Positions 54,268 to 63,556 of a stretch of 64,000 nucleotides of DNA are shown in pieces (positions within the stretch are counted from its first letter, which is position 1; the number at the start of each line of letters is the position of its first letter). The notes beneath the pieces were generated by a model. The model saw only the letters and a program-made list of their open reading frames with translations, did not search any database and was not told the DNA's origin. This DNA comes from Planctomycetota bacterium (GTDB lineage: Bacteria; Planctomycetota; Planctomycetia; Pirellulales; Pirellulaceae). The translations under genes and the position numbers were made by a program. The stretch spans positions 310,001 through 374,000 of the forward strand of contig CAUJHS010000022.1 of assembly GCA_963204915.1 (NCBI GenBank). Direction: 5' to 3'.

Positions 54268-55275
54268 TTACGAACCGTGGGTTGTCATCACCACGCGCCG
54301 CGCACGCTCCAACAAAGGAACGCGCATGTTGCGAATATACGTGCGAATCGCGTCGGATCCGCCCTCTTCTTTGATTGCCGTCAACGTGTTGGCCAATTCA
54401 CGCAACGGCGCGACTTCCGCCTGAGCGTTGTTCGCGGCGATTTCCACAGCCCGTTTGCTCATCGTGATTTGCTGTTCCGAATCGGCCCGGGCAGTGCTGA
54501 TATCCGCCGCAACTTGATTGCGCGTGCTATTAATTGCCGAAAGGGCGCGGTCCACTTCGGGCGGAGGATCAATCGTGGTGATCAACGCAGCGTCTAGCTC
54601 TAATCCGTAACGGCCCGGCGTCGAACGACATTGCTCCTCCATAAACGCATTGAGCACGGGCAAGTTCTTACGCAAGTCGTTAATGGACACTCCCTCTGAA
54701 AGTTCGACCGCGGTTTCGTCGTTGGTTTTTTCACCTTCCGTGGCCGAAACCATCAATCCCTGCCCGCGCGGATCAACGAAATTGGCGATGCGTTCGCGGA
54801 GCACGGATATAAAGAACCCCATCACATGTTCCAGCGGGCTGGCCACGCCAAACAAATAGGCGTAAAGATTGCCTTCGCTGACACGGAAGCGGATTTGGCC
54901 GTTCACGCCGGTGGTCAAATTGTCTTTGGTCACGGCCTCGACCGTTTCTTGACGCTTGGTGGGATCCCACGATAGGTCGAGCGCCTGTGTTGAGATGCTT
55001 ACCTTGTGCACCTTTTGCCAAGGCCACTTGAAGTAGGGCCCTCCCGGATGCACCACACGGACGCGCGGATAGCGGTAGCGTTCTTGTTCTTCGGCGGAGA
55101 GGAATGGTTCGTCCACCTTGGGCGTCATTCCTTCCGACAACCGCTCGGCACGGCCAAAACTCGTGATGACCGCACGTTGATCGGGCGTGACCACGTAAAA
55201 GCCCGTGATCAAAACGCGAATCACGGCATACAGCGTCAAACCGGCGACAAACGCCACGACCGATCCAACAAACAT
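54268..55275 (-). CDS. SPFH/prohibitin-like membrane protein (first of pair)
   Basis: The 335-residue protein starts with a membrane helix (VGSVVAFVAGLTLYAVIRVL), followed by the SPFH domain: ITGFYVVTPDQRAVITSFGR, a family block PGGPYFKWPWQKVHKVSIST, DNLTTGVNGQIRFRVSEGNL and a long helical tail (INSTRNQVAADISTARADSE) that would form a coiled coil. HflK is the nearest familiar relative. It is probably co-transcribed with the second SPFH gene 77 bp downstream. The MoxR gene upstream on the same strand is separated by 277 bp, so a shared promoter is possible but not shown. No protease gene is in view. Confidence 0.83.
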   Translation of the reverse strand: MFVGSVVAFVAGLTLYAVIRVLITGFYVVTPDQRAVITSFGRAERLSEGMTPKVDEPFLSAEEQERYRYPRVRVVHPGGPYFKWPWQKVHKVSISTQALDLSWDPTKRQETVEAVTKDNLTTGVNGQIRFRVSEGNLYAYLFGVASPLEHVMGFFISVLRERIANFVDPRGQGLMVSATEGEKTNDETAVELSEGVSINDLRKNLPVLNAFMEEQCRSTPGRYGLELDAALITTIDPPPEVDRALSAINSTRNQVAADISTARADSEQQITMSKRAVEIAANNAQAEVAPLRELANTLTAIKEEGGSDAIRTYIRNMRVPLLERARRVVMTTHGS

Positions 55276-55552
55276 AGGTAAAATCCTTAAAATCTTCCCA
55301 GAAGATCTCGCCGGCGCGCTTTTGGCGCATGCGTCACTCGCATGAATCTACGGCGCGTGGGAGCAAAGATCAAGGAATTCCCACTACACTTTCGTCCGGC
55401 TTCCGGCTATTCGGTTGGGAAGCGAGAATCTTACGGTATTACGGGAAACCGCACGCAGCTTGAACGGGGTGCAAGTTTTACTAGTCGGAAATCGGTTCGC
55501 CAACGGGCTTGCGCAATTTCGAACAGGTTTGCGATGAACTTGAAATCTCGCC

Positions 55553-56494
55553 TTACTCGGGGGTCGGCACTTCATCCAATAATCGCTCGATAAGCGATTC
55601 GATCACCGCGCGTTGGCCAGCCTGCAGAAACCCGCGCGTAATAACACGGTGGGCTAATACCGGAACCGCAAGTTGCTTCACATCGTCGGGAACGACGAAG
55701 TCGCGGCCTTCGATCAGCGCTAACGCTTGCGCAGCGCGATACAAACACAACGCGCCGCGCGTACTGACGCCAAAGTGCAAATCGGGCGAGTTGCGCGTGG
55801 CCTGCACGACATCCAACAGATAGTCGGCCACGGATTCCTCGACCATGACCTCGCGCACTTGCCGTTGCAGGTCGAGGAGCTGCTTGATGTCGATCACGGG
55901 CGCGAGTTCGTTGACGGGCTCGTTCAAGCGATGGCTGACAAGCACCTGGCGTTCTTCCGTCCGATCCGGATAACCCATCGAGATGCGCATCAGAAAGCGA
56001 TCCAACTGGCTTTCCGGTAGCGGGTACGTCCCCTCGAACTCGTACGGGTTTTGCGTGGCGATCACCATGAACGGACTCGGCAATGCGTACGGGTTGCCGT
56101 CCACCGAGATCTGGTCTTCGCTCATCGCCTCCAAGAGCGCGCTTTGCGTGCGCGGCGGAGCGCGATTGATTTCATCGGCTAATACCACATTGGCGAAGAG
56201 CGGTCCTTCGTGAAAGACGAATTCCGATGTCTGGTTATTGAACACCGCCCCGCCCACGATATCGCTGGGCAGCAAGTCGGGAGTGAATTGAATGCGGCGG
56301 AACTCCCCCGAAACGCTACGGGCCAGCGCCTTACCCACTAACGTCTTGCCTACTCCCGGCACATCTTCGAGCAGCAAGTGTTCTCCTGCTAACAATGCGA
56401 CCAGGCACCTGCGCACGACCTCGCGCTTGCCGAGAACGACCGAACAGATGTTGTCTTCCAATTGGGCGATCAGCCCGCCGACCTCAGTCGCCAT
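55553..56494 (-). CDS. MoxR family AAA+ ATPase
   Basis: MoxR ATPases act as chaperones in assembling metal enzymes or remodelling envelope proteins, usually with a partner DUF58 or von Willebrand protein. The 313-residue protein has the family signature: VVLGKREVVRRCLVALLAGE, Walker A DVPGVGKTLVG, RIQFTPDLLPSDIVGG, Walker B VVLADEINRAPPRTQSALLE, ATQNPYEFEGTYPLPESQLD and FGVSTRGALCL near the C-terminus. No DUF58 or vWA gene is in this window, although it could lie in the operon off view or the gene may be an orphan. ATG 56494 fits the family start; no Shine-Dalgarno is evident. Confidence 0.92.
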   Translation of the reverse strand: MATEVGGLIAQLEDNICSVVLGKREVVRRCLVALLAGEHLLLEDVPGVGKTLVGKALARSVSGEFRRIQFTPDLLPSDIVGGAVFNNQTSEFVFHEGPLFANVVLADEINRAPPRTQSALLEAMSEDQISVDGNPYALPSPFMVIATQNPYEFEGTYPLPESQLDRFLMRISMGYPDRTEERQVLVSHRLNEPVNELAPVIDIKQLLDLQRQVREVMVEESVADYLLDVVQATRNSPDLHFGVSTRGALCLYRAAQALALIEGRDFVVPDDVKQLAVPVLAHRVITRGFLQAGQRAVIESLIERLLDEVPTPE

Positions 56495-56860
56495 GAATCG
56501 TGGGGGTTGAAGTTTGCAAAGGGACCCGCAAAGTTCCAATCCGATTTGCATCGCACGTCCGCCGCGAATGAAAGAGAACCGGCGTCCGTCGCAAAGCAGA
56601 CTTCGTTGCATGGTAGCCTTGACTTCCCCCTTGGGTCCAGTCCCGAACGCGCACGCTTGGAACGTCGTCCCGGCGTGCCGGGGCCGCCTCTTTCGCGCTT
56701 CTGCCTGTTTCGCAAGTTGCCGACGGGCGGCCGGTCAAATAGGATGGAGAGACGTCCCGGCAGTTCAACGTTCCAGCCCGACGCGGCAGCGCTGGGTCGA
56801 CACGTTGAACTTTGCCTTGCCCGTGATCAAAGAAGAGCAGCAGAGGAGCATGGTTTGCTG
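56495..56860. other. Divergent intergenic region moxR-kinase
   Basis: This 366-bp region separates the minus-strand MoxR gene from the plus-strand kinase gene. The kinase frame stays open through it (in-frame ATG at 56744), but the sequence (Arg/Pro/Gly-rich) does not resemble the conserved kinase N-terminus, so I treat it as noncoding with the two promoters. An extended kinase start remains possible. Confidence 0.45.
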
Positions 56861-58342
56861 ATGGCCGAGGCCGTTTGGACTGCCGAAGAAATCGGTCGCC
56901 GCGCCCTGGAATTGAGTCTCATTGACGAACGCCAGCTCAACAGCGTTTGGGCGGAGTTTGGCAGGCACGACGTAGCGCCCGATGAGTTCTGCCTGGCGCT
57001 GGTGCGACAAGGATTTCTCACCAATTTTCAGCTTGAGCGTCTTCAACGCGGCGAACGGCACGGCTATTTCTACGGGCACTACAAGGTGTTGTACCTGGTC
57101 GGCTCCGGTACATTCGCCCGGGTGTATCGCGGCGTGCATCGCGAGAACGGCCGGATCGTGGCCGTCAAAGTCCTGCGCAAGCGATTTGCCGAAGACGCCG
57201 TCAAGACGGACCTTTTCCAGCGAGAAGGGCAAATGGGCATGCTCTTGCGGCATCCCAACATTGTGCCGATTTATGAGGTGGAAAAAGAACGCAACAATCT
57301 CTACATGGTCATGGAGTTCATCGAGGGAAGCAACCTCCGGCAGTTTATTAAAGTGCGGGGCAAACTTTCTCCCGGCGACTCGATTCGCATTATGACCGAT
57401 ATCGCCAGCGGACTAGCCTACGCCTTTGAAAAAGGCGTGTGCCACCGTGACTTAAAGATGTCGAACGTCCTGCTGACTTCCAATGGTCGGGCGAAACTCG
57501 TGGACTTTGGCCTGGCGGCGGTTGCCGGCGGCATGAGCGAGTCGGAGTTGGCCGATATGGAGAACCCGCGCACCATCGACTACGCCGGACTCGAACGAGC
57601 CACCGGGGTGCGAAAAGACGACAAACGAAGCGACATCTTTTTCGCCGGTTGTATTATGTACAACGTTTTGACCGGCGTTCCGCCACTTGCGGAAACGCGC
57701 GAACGCAGCCAGCGTTTGTCGATAACGCGTTACCAAAATGTGAAACCCCTGACCGAATTAGAGCCCGATCTGCCGCGGCCCATTGTTCAGGTGTGTAACC
57801 GAGCGATGGAGTTCCGCCCTGAAAAACGCTATCAAACTCCCAATGAGATGCTGGTCGACCTGAAACTGCTCCAGCGCAAAATGGAGTCAGGCAATTGGGA
57901 GGATGACGCTTCATCCGAGGTTTCCGCACCGCGCGCGACCGTCTCGATGAGCGAAGAAGGTTTAGACCGTACGGTAATGCTGGTTGAGTCAAACGCCAAA
58001 ATTCAAGACATGTTGCGCGACCCGCTTAAGAAGTGCGGTTACCGCGTGCTTGTCATCAGCAACCCGGATCGCGCCATCAGCCGTTTTGAAGATGACGCCA
58101 AAGCCGCCGATTGCGTAATTTTTTCCAGCATTGAACTCGGCTACATGGCGTTGAACGCATTCAACCAGTTTCAGGAAAACGAAAGCACCCGCGCGGTGCC
58201 GTCGATCCTGCTCGTTTCGGAGAAACAAAAGAAGCTGGCGAAAGAAGCCAAGCTGGACCAACGTCACGTGGCGGTCGCGATGCCTTTAAGTCTCAAACAA
58301 TTGCGAGCCTGGCTGCTCAAAACGTTGAGCAACCCTGCCTGA
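56861..58342 (+). CDS. Ser/Thr protein kinase with C-terminal degenerate receiver domain
   Basis: The 493-residue protein begins with a planctomycete-type N-terminal extension (EEIGRRALELSLIDERQLNS, then LVRQGFLTNFQLERLQRGER). A Hanks-type kinase domain follows: glycine loop GSGTFARVY, Lys103 in VAVKV, catalytic HRDLKMSN (His195-Asp197), DFGLA (Asp215) and an APE-region variant. From residue 370 a receiver-like fold follows (RTVMLVESNAKIQDMLRDPL). The acidic pocket reads ES instead of DD or ED, and the phospho-acceptor strand ends CVIFSS with no Asp, so it cannot be phosphorylated in the usual way. No membrane segment is present, so it is cytoplasmic. ATG 56861 matches the conserved start. 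Confidence 0.88.
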   Translation: MAEAVWTAEEIGRRALELSLIDERQLNSVWAEFGRHDVAPDEFCLALVRQGFLTNFQLERLQRGERHGYFYGHYKVLYLVGSGTFARVYRGVHRENGRIVAVKVLRKRFAEDAVKTDLFQREGQMGMLLRHPNIVPIYEVEKERNNLYMVMEFIEGSNLRQFIKVRGKLSPGDSIRIMTDIASGLAYAFEKGVCHRDLKMSNVLLTSNGRAKLVDFGLAAVAGGMSESELADMENPRTIDYAGLERATGVRKDDKRSDIFFAGCIMYNVLTGVPPLAETRERSQRLSITRYQNVKPLTELEPDLPRPIVQVCNRAMEFRPEKRYQTPNEMLVDLKLLQRKMESGNWEDDASSEVSAPRATVSMSEEGLDRTVMLVESNAKIQDMLRDPLKKCGYRVLVISNPDRAISRFEDDAKAADCVIFSSIELGYMALNAFNQFQENESTRAVPSILLVSEKQKKLAKEAKLDQRHVAVAMPLSLKQLRAWLLKTLSNPA

Positions 58343-58412
58343 ATGAACGAACTCTAACTGGCCGCAGCATCACCACGGAAGTTCATGCCTAGGGCCTGTC
58401 GCCTAGCGGGCC

Positions 58413-59720
58413 GTGAATCCTCAAGCCAACCGCGAGCACCGCTTGATCGAAGAAACCGTCATCGAGGATGTCGCCTGCACGCTGTGTGGCTGCGTGTGCG
58501 ACGACCTGCGCGTCACGGTTCGCAACAACCGTATCCTCCACGCCCAGGGCGCCTGCGAACTTGCCGAACCTTGGTTGCTTGCACAAAACACGCAAACTCC
58601 GCCCACGGCGCAGCTCGAGGGGAGGCCCGCGGACTGGGACGCCGCGATTGGCCGCGCCGCGCAAATCCTGCGCGAATCCAAGTCGCCCTTGATTTACGGT
58701 TTGTCGCGCAGCAGCACCGCAGGGCAGCGCGCGGCGGTTCGTCTTGCCGATCGATTAGGCGCCATCATCGACACGACCGCGTCACGTTGTCATGCGCCGT
58801 CGATCATGGCTCTCCAGCAGGTGGGTGAAAGCACCTGTAGCCTGGGCGAAGCGAAGAACCGGTGCGATCTGGTCGTGTTCTGGGGGTCAAACCCCGTCAA
58901 GAGCCACCCACGCCACTTGGAACGGTACTCCGCCGATCCGCAGGGGATGTTTCTGGCCCAGGGTCGGCGCGACCGGCGTTTGATTGTCGTTGATACGCGC
59001 GAGACCGAAACAACGCCCCTTGCAGACCGTTTCGTAAAGGTTGCGCCAGGCGGCGACTTCGAGGCGATTTGGGCCCTCCGGTCGGTGGTGAACGGCTTAA
59101 CTTTAGAATGCAGCGCCGGCGGCGTTTCGAGCGCTGACCTAAACCAGTTGGCCCAAGAGTTGATGTCATGCCGGTCGGGTATCGTCTTCTTTGAGTTAGG
59201 ATTAACTCGCCACGGCGCGCCGCATGCCAATGTGGAAGCTCTGTTGCGACTGGTGACCGATTTGAACCGACATACCCGTTTCTATGCGCGACGCATGCGA
59301 ATCCCGGGCGACGTGGCAGGCGCCGACAGCGTGTTGTGCTGGACCACGGGGTTTCCGTTCAGCGTGAACTTGGCGCGCGGGTATCCGCGTTACAATCCGG
59401 GCGAATACTCCGCTAACGAAGTTCTTGAACGAGGCGAGGCGGACGCCTGTTTGCTCGTGGGAAGTGAAGGCGTTCCAGCGCTTTCCGAAGCAGCGCAGGC
59501 CATGTTGCGACGTATTCCTACAATCATTCTCGATTATCCGACCGAGACCTGTTCGTTCACTCCGACCGTGTCTTTCGCAACGGCGGTTTACGGCGTCCAT
59601 CAAACCGGGACAGCGTACCGGATGGACGAAACGCCGATCCCCTTGCGAGCGGTATTGACGTGTGAATTGCCCAGCGACGCGGACGTACTGTCTGCTCTGG
59701 AATGTCAACTCGCGCGGTAA
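58413..59720 (+). CDS. fhcB: Formylmethanofuran dehydrogenase subunit B-like protein
   Basis: In bacteria using tetrahydromethanopterin, FhcB belongs to the formyltransferase/hydrolase complex of formaldehyde oxidation; archaeal FwdB is the molybdopterin subunit. The 435-residue length fits. The N-terminus has C22-x2-C25-x3-C29 (VACTLCGCVCDD) plus Cys48, a pattern able to hold a [4Fe-4S] cluster. Cys126 in ASRCHAPS occupies the place of the metal-ligating Cys of FwdB. Other blocks are DLVVFWGSNPVKSHPRHLER, TTGFPFSVNLARGYPRYNPG and CLLVGSEG. The start is GTG 58413. The other fhc genes (A, C, D) are not in the window, so it is detached from them. Confidence 0.85.
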   Translation: MNPQANREHRLIEETVIEDVACTLCGCVCDDLRVTVRNNRILHAQGACELAEPWLLAQNTQTPPTAQLEGRPADWDAAIGRAAQILRESKSPLIYGLSRSSTAGQRAAVRLADRLGAIIDTTASRCHAPSIMALQQVGESTCSLGEAKNRCDLVVFWGSNPVKSHPRHLERYSADPQGMFLAQGRRDRRLIVVDTRETETTPLADRFVKVAPGGDFEAIWALRSVVNGLTLECSAGGVSSADLNQLAQELMSCRSGIVFFELGLTRHGAPHANVEALLRLVTDLNRHTRFYARRMRIPGDVAGADSVLCWTTGFPFSVNLARGYPRYNPGEYSANEVLERGEADACLLVGSEGVPALSEAAQAMLRRIPTIILDYPTETCSFTPTVSFATAVYGVHQTGTAYRMDETPIPLRAVLTCELPSDADVLSALECQLAR

Positions 59721-59827
59721 AGCGTACTCTTTGATTGGCGCTTCACGATTTGCCCTCGGTTCGTCCTGCCTGGAAAGGTTATGATAGATGACTACGGGCG
59801 CAAATTTCGTCTAAGTTCCGCTGGGTA

Positions 59828-61519
59828 ATGTCTGTGGATGTGCAACAGGACAAGCGCCTTATTGAAGCGACGGCGCCGCGACGCGCTTGGGCGGCTGCAG
59901 AGGTCGGGCTGATCGTCCTGGTGTTTTTCTTGTGGGGCGGCGGTCTCCCGCCCGACGCAAACGAAGCGCATTACTTGTCTAAGGCGCGGCACTATTGGGA
60001 TCCCACCTGGTGCGAAGGCGATTTCTTCCTCGATTCGGCCGACGCGCACACCGTGTTCTATTGGACGTTTGGTTGGGTCGCCGCGCTGTTGTCTTTGCCT
60101 ACCGCCGCATGGGTTGGCCGCATCGCGATGTGGATCTTTCAAGCGTGGTCCTGGCGGCGACTCAGTTGGGCCGTGGCGCCGCGTCCTTTGTTTTCTGTAC
60201 TTTCCGGCGCGCTGCTGATCCTACTCTTGGATTGGTGCGAACTGGCGGGTGAATGGATTGTGGACGGTGTTGAAGCCAAGGGATTCGCCTTTGGGTTCGT
60301 GTTTCTCGGCATCGAAGCTCTCGTGCGGAATCGCTGGCGCGCTATGTGGCTGCTGTTTGGCGCCGCATCGGCTTTTCATGTACTGGTGGGGGGGTGGAGT
60401 GTCGTGGCCGCAGGTCTGGCGTGGCTCGCGGCAGGGAAAGATCGCCCAAGGTTGATCGCCATGCTGCCAGCGCTCGCCGGAGGTTTTGTCTTGGCGCTGC
60501 CGGGGTTGATTCCTGGCTTGGCGCTCTCGCGCGGCGTCGATTCCGTCACATCGGCCGAGGCGAACCAGATTTACGTGTACTACCGCCTGTCGCATCATTT
60601 GCTCCCTTCCAGCTTCACCCCGCAGAAGTATGCAGCGTATGCGGCGCTCTTGGCGGGAGGTTTGCTTTTGTGCGTATTGACCGCTCGCGCCGGTTCGGTC
60701 AACGCAGGCTTACGAAGGTTATGGCTGTTCACGGCCGGCGGTTTACTGATTGGCCTGGCGGGGATGATCATATTTCTTGCGACTCAACAAAACCCGCCAC
60801 TTGCCGCCGGCTTGTTAAAATTTTACTTCTTTCGACTTTCCGACGCTCTCGCGCCCCTGGCGACCGTACTGACCTTAGGCGCGCTCTTGGTTGGTTGGGA
60901 AACAGGCCGTCCTGGCATGCATTCGCTGACATTAACGGCAGCAATGCTCTTGGCCGCTGCCGGCGTCGGCTTACGTTTCGCGGATCGACGCCAAGATTTT
61001 CGGCCTGGGGCCGACCGGCAGTCTTTGTCCCGCCGTACTCACGCGGAATATGCGCCGGAAGCCATCTGGAATAGCTGGCGACGCCTGGGCGAATGGGTCC
61101 AGGAGAATACGCCGTCCGACGCACGGTTCCTCACGCCGCGCGCGCAGCAAACATTCAAATGGTATGCCCAGCGCGCGGAAGTCGTCACTTGGAAAGATGT
61201 TCCGCAGGACGCTGCGGCGCTGATCGAATGGAAGCGTCGCTTTCAAGAGGTGTACGGACCCGTGGGATGGAAGGGGCTTACCGCTTACACCGACGACCAA
61301 TTACTGGCGTTGGCGCATCGGTACAATGTCCAGTATGTCGTGATCGATCGCACGCGCGCTACGCGACGTCTCGGCTGGCCGCGCGTCTATCCGGTACATC
61401 CGTCGGACAACGTCCACTTTGAGATTTATCAAGTTCCACGGCAAAGTGCGGTGCAGAACGAAATCGAAAGCGGTGAGACGCCCTCGAGGAACCAACCAAC
61501 GGAAAGGGCCACTCGATGA
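59828..61519 (+). CDS. Polytopic membrane protein, DUF6798-like
   Basis: The 563-residue protein has about eleven membrane helices and an N-terminal exposed loop PPDANEAHYLSKARHYWDPT followed by WCEGDFFLDSADAHTVFYWT. Acidic/aromatic loops of this type after the first helix occur in GT-C fold glycosyltransferases and, as I recall, in the planctomycete DUF6798 family; the acidic pair in DANEAH could be catalytic, but this is speculative. The soluble C-terminal domain (NSWRRLGEWVQENTPSDARF onward, then YNVQYVVIDRT) resembles the periplasmic end of such proteins. Its stop overlaps the next start (ATGA at 61516-61519), so it is translationally coupled to sixA. Confidence 0.75.
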   Translation: MSVDVQQDKRLIEATAPRRAWAAAEVGLIVLVFFLWGGGLPPDANEAHYLSKARHYWDPTWCEGDFFLDSADAHTVFYWTFGWVAALLSLPTAAWVGRIAMWIFQAWSWRRLSWAVAPRPLFSVLSGALLILLLDWCELAGEWIVDGVEAKGFAFGFVFLGIEALVRNRWRAMWLLFGAASAFHVLVGGWSVVAAGLAWLAAGKDRPRLIAMLPALAGGFVLALPGLIPGLALSRGVDSVTSAEANQIYVYYRLSHHLLPSSFTPQKYAAYAALLAGGLLLCVLTARAGSVNAGLRRLWLFTAGGLLIGLAGMIIFLATQQNPPLAAGLLKFYFFRLSDALAPLATVLTLGALLVGWETGRPGMHSLTLTAAMLLAAAGVGLRFADRRQDFRPGADRQSLSRRTHAEYAPEAIWNSWRRLGEWVQENTPSDARFLTPRAQQTFKWYAQRAEVVTWKDVPQDAAALIEWKRRFQEVYGPVGWKGLTAYTDDQLLALAHRYNVQYVVIDRTRATRRLGWPRVYPVHPSDNVHFEIYQVPRQSAVQNEIESGETPSRNQPTERATR

Positions 61520-62013
61520 AGACGCTCCTCTTAATGCGACACGCCAAGTCGAGTTGGGACGATAGCACCGTGTCGGATCACGATCGGCCTTTGAACGCGC
61601 GCGGTAAAACCGCCGCACCACGAATGGGGCGCTTAATGGCCGACGAAGGTTTACTGCCCGATCGTGTATTTTCCTCAACCGCTGAGCGCGCGCGAGCCAC
61701 TGCGGTCGAGGTGGCGCGGCATTGCGGCTATCGCGGGGAAATCGAATACCGCACTGAACTTTACTTGGCTTCGCCCGCGATGTACCGCGAGGTCTTGAGC
61801 GAACTGCCCCATGACTGCCAGACCGTTCTGGTGATCGGTCATAACCCCGGCTTAGAGGATCTGCTCGCGCAGTTGACAGGCGACGAGGAGCATTTATCCA
61901 CGGCTGCGCTAGCTCGGGTGACGTTTGAGCTTCCGACCTGGAGCGACTTCACCTCCCACACGCGGGGGAAACTCCTGAACCTTTGGCGACCCAAAGAGTT
62001 GGACCCCGAGTGA
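61516..62013 (+). CDS. sixA: Histidine phosphatase family protein, SixA-like
   Basis: The 165-residue protein belongs to the small SixA-type branch of the histidine phosphatase superfamily: RHG-type motif TLLLMRHAKSSWDDS, DRPLNARGKTAAPRMG, SSTAERARATAVEVA and the second catalytic His in VIGHNPGLEDLLAQL. SixA in E. coli removes phosphate from phosphohistidine in signalling proteins. Here it overlaps the DUF6798-like gene by 4 bp, suggesting translational coupling without an obvious functional link. The start ATG is fixed by this overlap and by the conserved N-terminus. Confidence 0.88.
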   Translation: MKTLLLMRHAKSSWDDSTVSDHDRPLNARGKTAAPRMGRLMADEGLLPDRVFSSTAERARATAVEVARHCGYRGEIEYRTELYLASPAMYREVLSELPHDCQTVLVIGHNPGLEDLLAQLTGDEEHLSTAALARVTFELPTWSDFTSHTRGKLLNLWRPKELDPE

Positions 62014-62134
62014 CGAGGACCGTGACTCTTTGGCGCAGTTCGTCTTTCGGGCGCGCGGCGCTCTATCGTTACTCGCGCGCCCGAACTATGATAAAGAAAA
62101 AAATTGCCCGAGGCGGTGGGAACGGGAAGGGGTT

Positions 62135-62154
62135 TCCGGAGCGCCAGCTCCGGA
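62135..62154. repeat. Perfect 8-bp hairpin in the sixA-der spacer
   Basis: TCCGGAGC (62135-62142) pairs with GCTCCGGA (62147-62154) around GCCA. It lies about 60 bp before the der start and has no T-tract. It may be a dispersed palindrome or a weak leader structure. Confidence 0.5.
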
Positions 62155-62212
62155 GTTGCTGCATTGATCGAGTTTTTGTCTCCCGTTGCGCGCCGCAGGC
62201 GCGCCAGGCGTT

Positions 62213-63556
62213 ATGAGTATTCCAAAAGTTGTCATTGTCGGTCGCCCGAACGTTGGGAAATCGACCATCTTCAATTGGCTGGCAGGGCGACGCCTGGCCA
62301 TCACCGATAATCGTCCCGGAGTCACGCGCGACCGCGTTTCTCACCTGATGGACGAAGACGACCGCTTTTTCGAGCTGGTCGACACCGGCGGCATGGGCGC
62401 CAAAGACGAAGACAATCTGACCGAACAAGTCGAAGACCAGATCGACGCGGCTATCGAAGAAGCCACCATCGTATTGTTTGTGGTCGATACACGCGCTGGC
62501 CTGACGCCCATGGACCAGGAAGTCGCCAAGCGGCTCCGCTATGTCGACATGCCCATCATTTGCGTGGCCAACAAGACCGATCGCGAAGCGCTCGACCCCC
62601 AGGCCGATGAATTCTATAAGCTCGGGCGTGGCAAGCTGGTGCGCGTGAGCGCGCTAGCCAACCGCAATAAAGATGAGCTGATGAAGATGATCATGGAGCG
62701 GCTTCCGCCGCCCAGTGAGGACGAAGCCGAAGCCGCAGCCGAGCCGGAAATGAAAGTGGCCGTGGTAGGCCGCCGCAACGTGGGCAAAAGCACGTTCATT
62801 AATACCTTGGCCCAGGCGGAGCGCGTGATCGTGAGCGAGGTGCCCGGCACCACGCGCGATAGCGTCGACGTGCGCTTCGACATGGACGGCCGCACGTTTT
62901 TGGCCATCGATACGCCAGGGTTGACGCGCACCAAAGCAATCAAAACCGATCTCGACTTTTACAGCACGCACCGCGCCCAACGGAGCATTCGCCGGGCCGA
63001 TGTGGTGCTGCTGTTCTTCGACGCGGCCGACCGCATCAGCAAAGTCGACAAACAGCTCTGCAGCTATATCGCCGAACAGTACAAACCTTGCATTTTTGTA
63101 GTGAACAAGTGGGACTTGCAGCAAGGCAAAATTCCCACCGAAAAATGGGTGCGTTACCTGCGTGACTCATTTCAAACGATGTGGTACGCCCCCATCGCAT
63201 TCGTCACGGGCCAAACGGGCAAGAACGTGAAGGCGCTCTTGAACCACGCTCAAATGCTGTACAAGCAGAGCATGGCCCGTGTACAAACCGCCGAACTCAA
63301 TAAGATCGTGCGGGCCGCGGTCGAGCGTAACGAACCACCCTTGCACAAGAACCGCCGCCCTAAATTGTTTTACGGCGCCCAAGTAGCCAGCCAACCGCCC
63401 ACGATCGTGTTGTTCTGCACCGAGCCTTCTGCGTTTTCGCCGCAATATCGGCGCTACCTCCTGGGCGTTCTGCGCGAGCAACTTGAGTTTGGCGAAGTGC
63501 CGATCAAGCTCTACCTCCACGAGCGCGTGCGCGACGAACAAGGCTTCGCAAAGTAA
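62213..63556 (+). CDS. der: GTPase Der (EngA), ribosome assembly
   Basis: Der is an essential double GTPase for 50S subunit maturation. The 447-residue protein has the two G domains in tandem: first G1 GRPNVGKSTIFN, G3 DTGGMG and G4 NKTD; second G1 GRRNVGKSTFIN, DTPGLTRT and NKWD. The C-terminal KH-like domain is present (RPKLFYGAQVASQPPTIVLF). The second G3 precedes the KSTF loop as expected. ATG 62213 (SIPKVVIVGRPN) is the family start; nine codons upstream in frame are not conserved. It follows sixA by about 200 bp. Confidence 0.95.
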   Translation: MSIPKVVIVGRPNVGKSTIFNWLAGRRLAITDNRPGVTRDRVSHLMDEDDRFFELVDTGGMGAKDEDNLTEQVEDQIDAAIEEATIVLFVVDTRAGLTPMDQEVAKRLRYVDMPIICVANKTDREALDPQADEFYKLGRGKLVRVSALANRNKDELMKMIMERLPPPSEDEAEAAAEPEMKVAVVGRRNVGKSTFINTLAQAERVIVSEVPGTTRDSVDVRFDMDGRTFLAIDTPGLTRTKAIKTDLDFYSTHRAQRSIRRADVVLLFFDAADRISKVDKQLCSYIAEQYKPCIFVVNKWDLQQGKIPTEKWVRYLRDSFQTMWYAPIAFVTGQTGKNVKALLNHAQMLYKQSMARVQTAELNKIVRAAVERNEPPLHKNRRPKLFYGAQVASQPPTIVLFCTEPSAFSPQYRRYLLGVLREQLEFGEVPIKLYLHERVRDEQGFAK

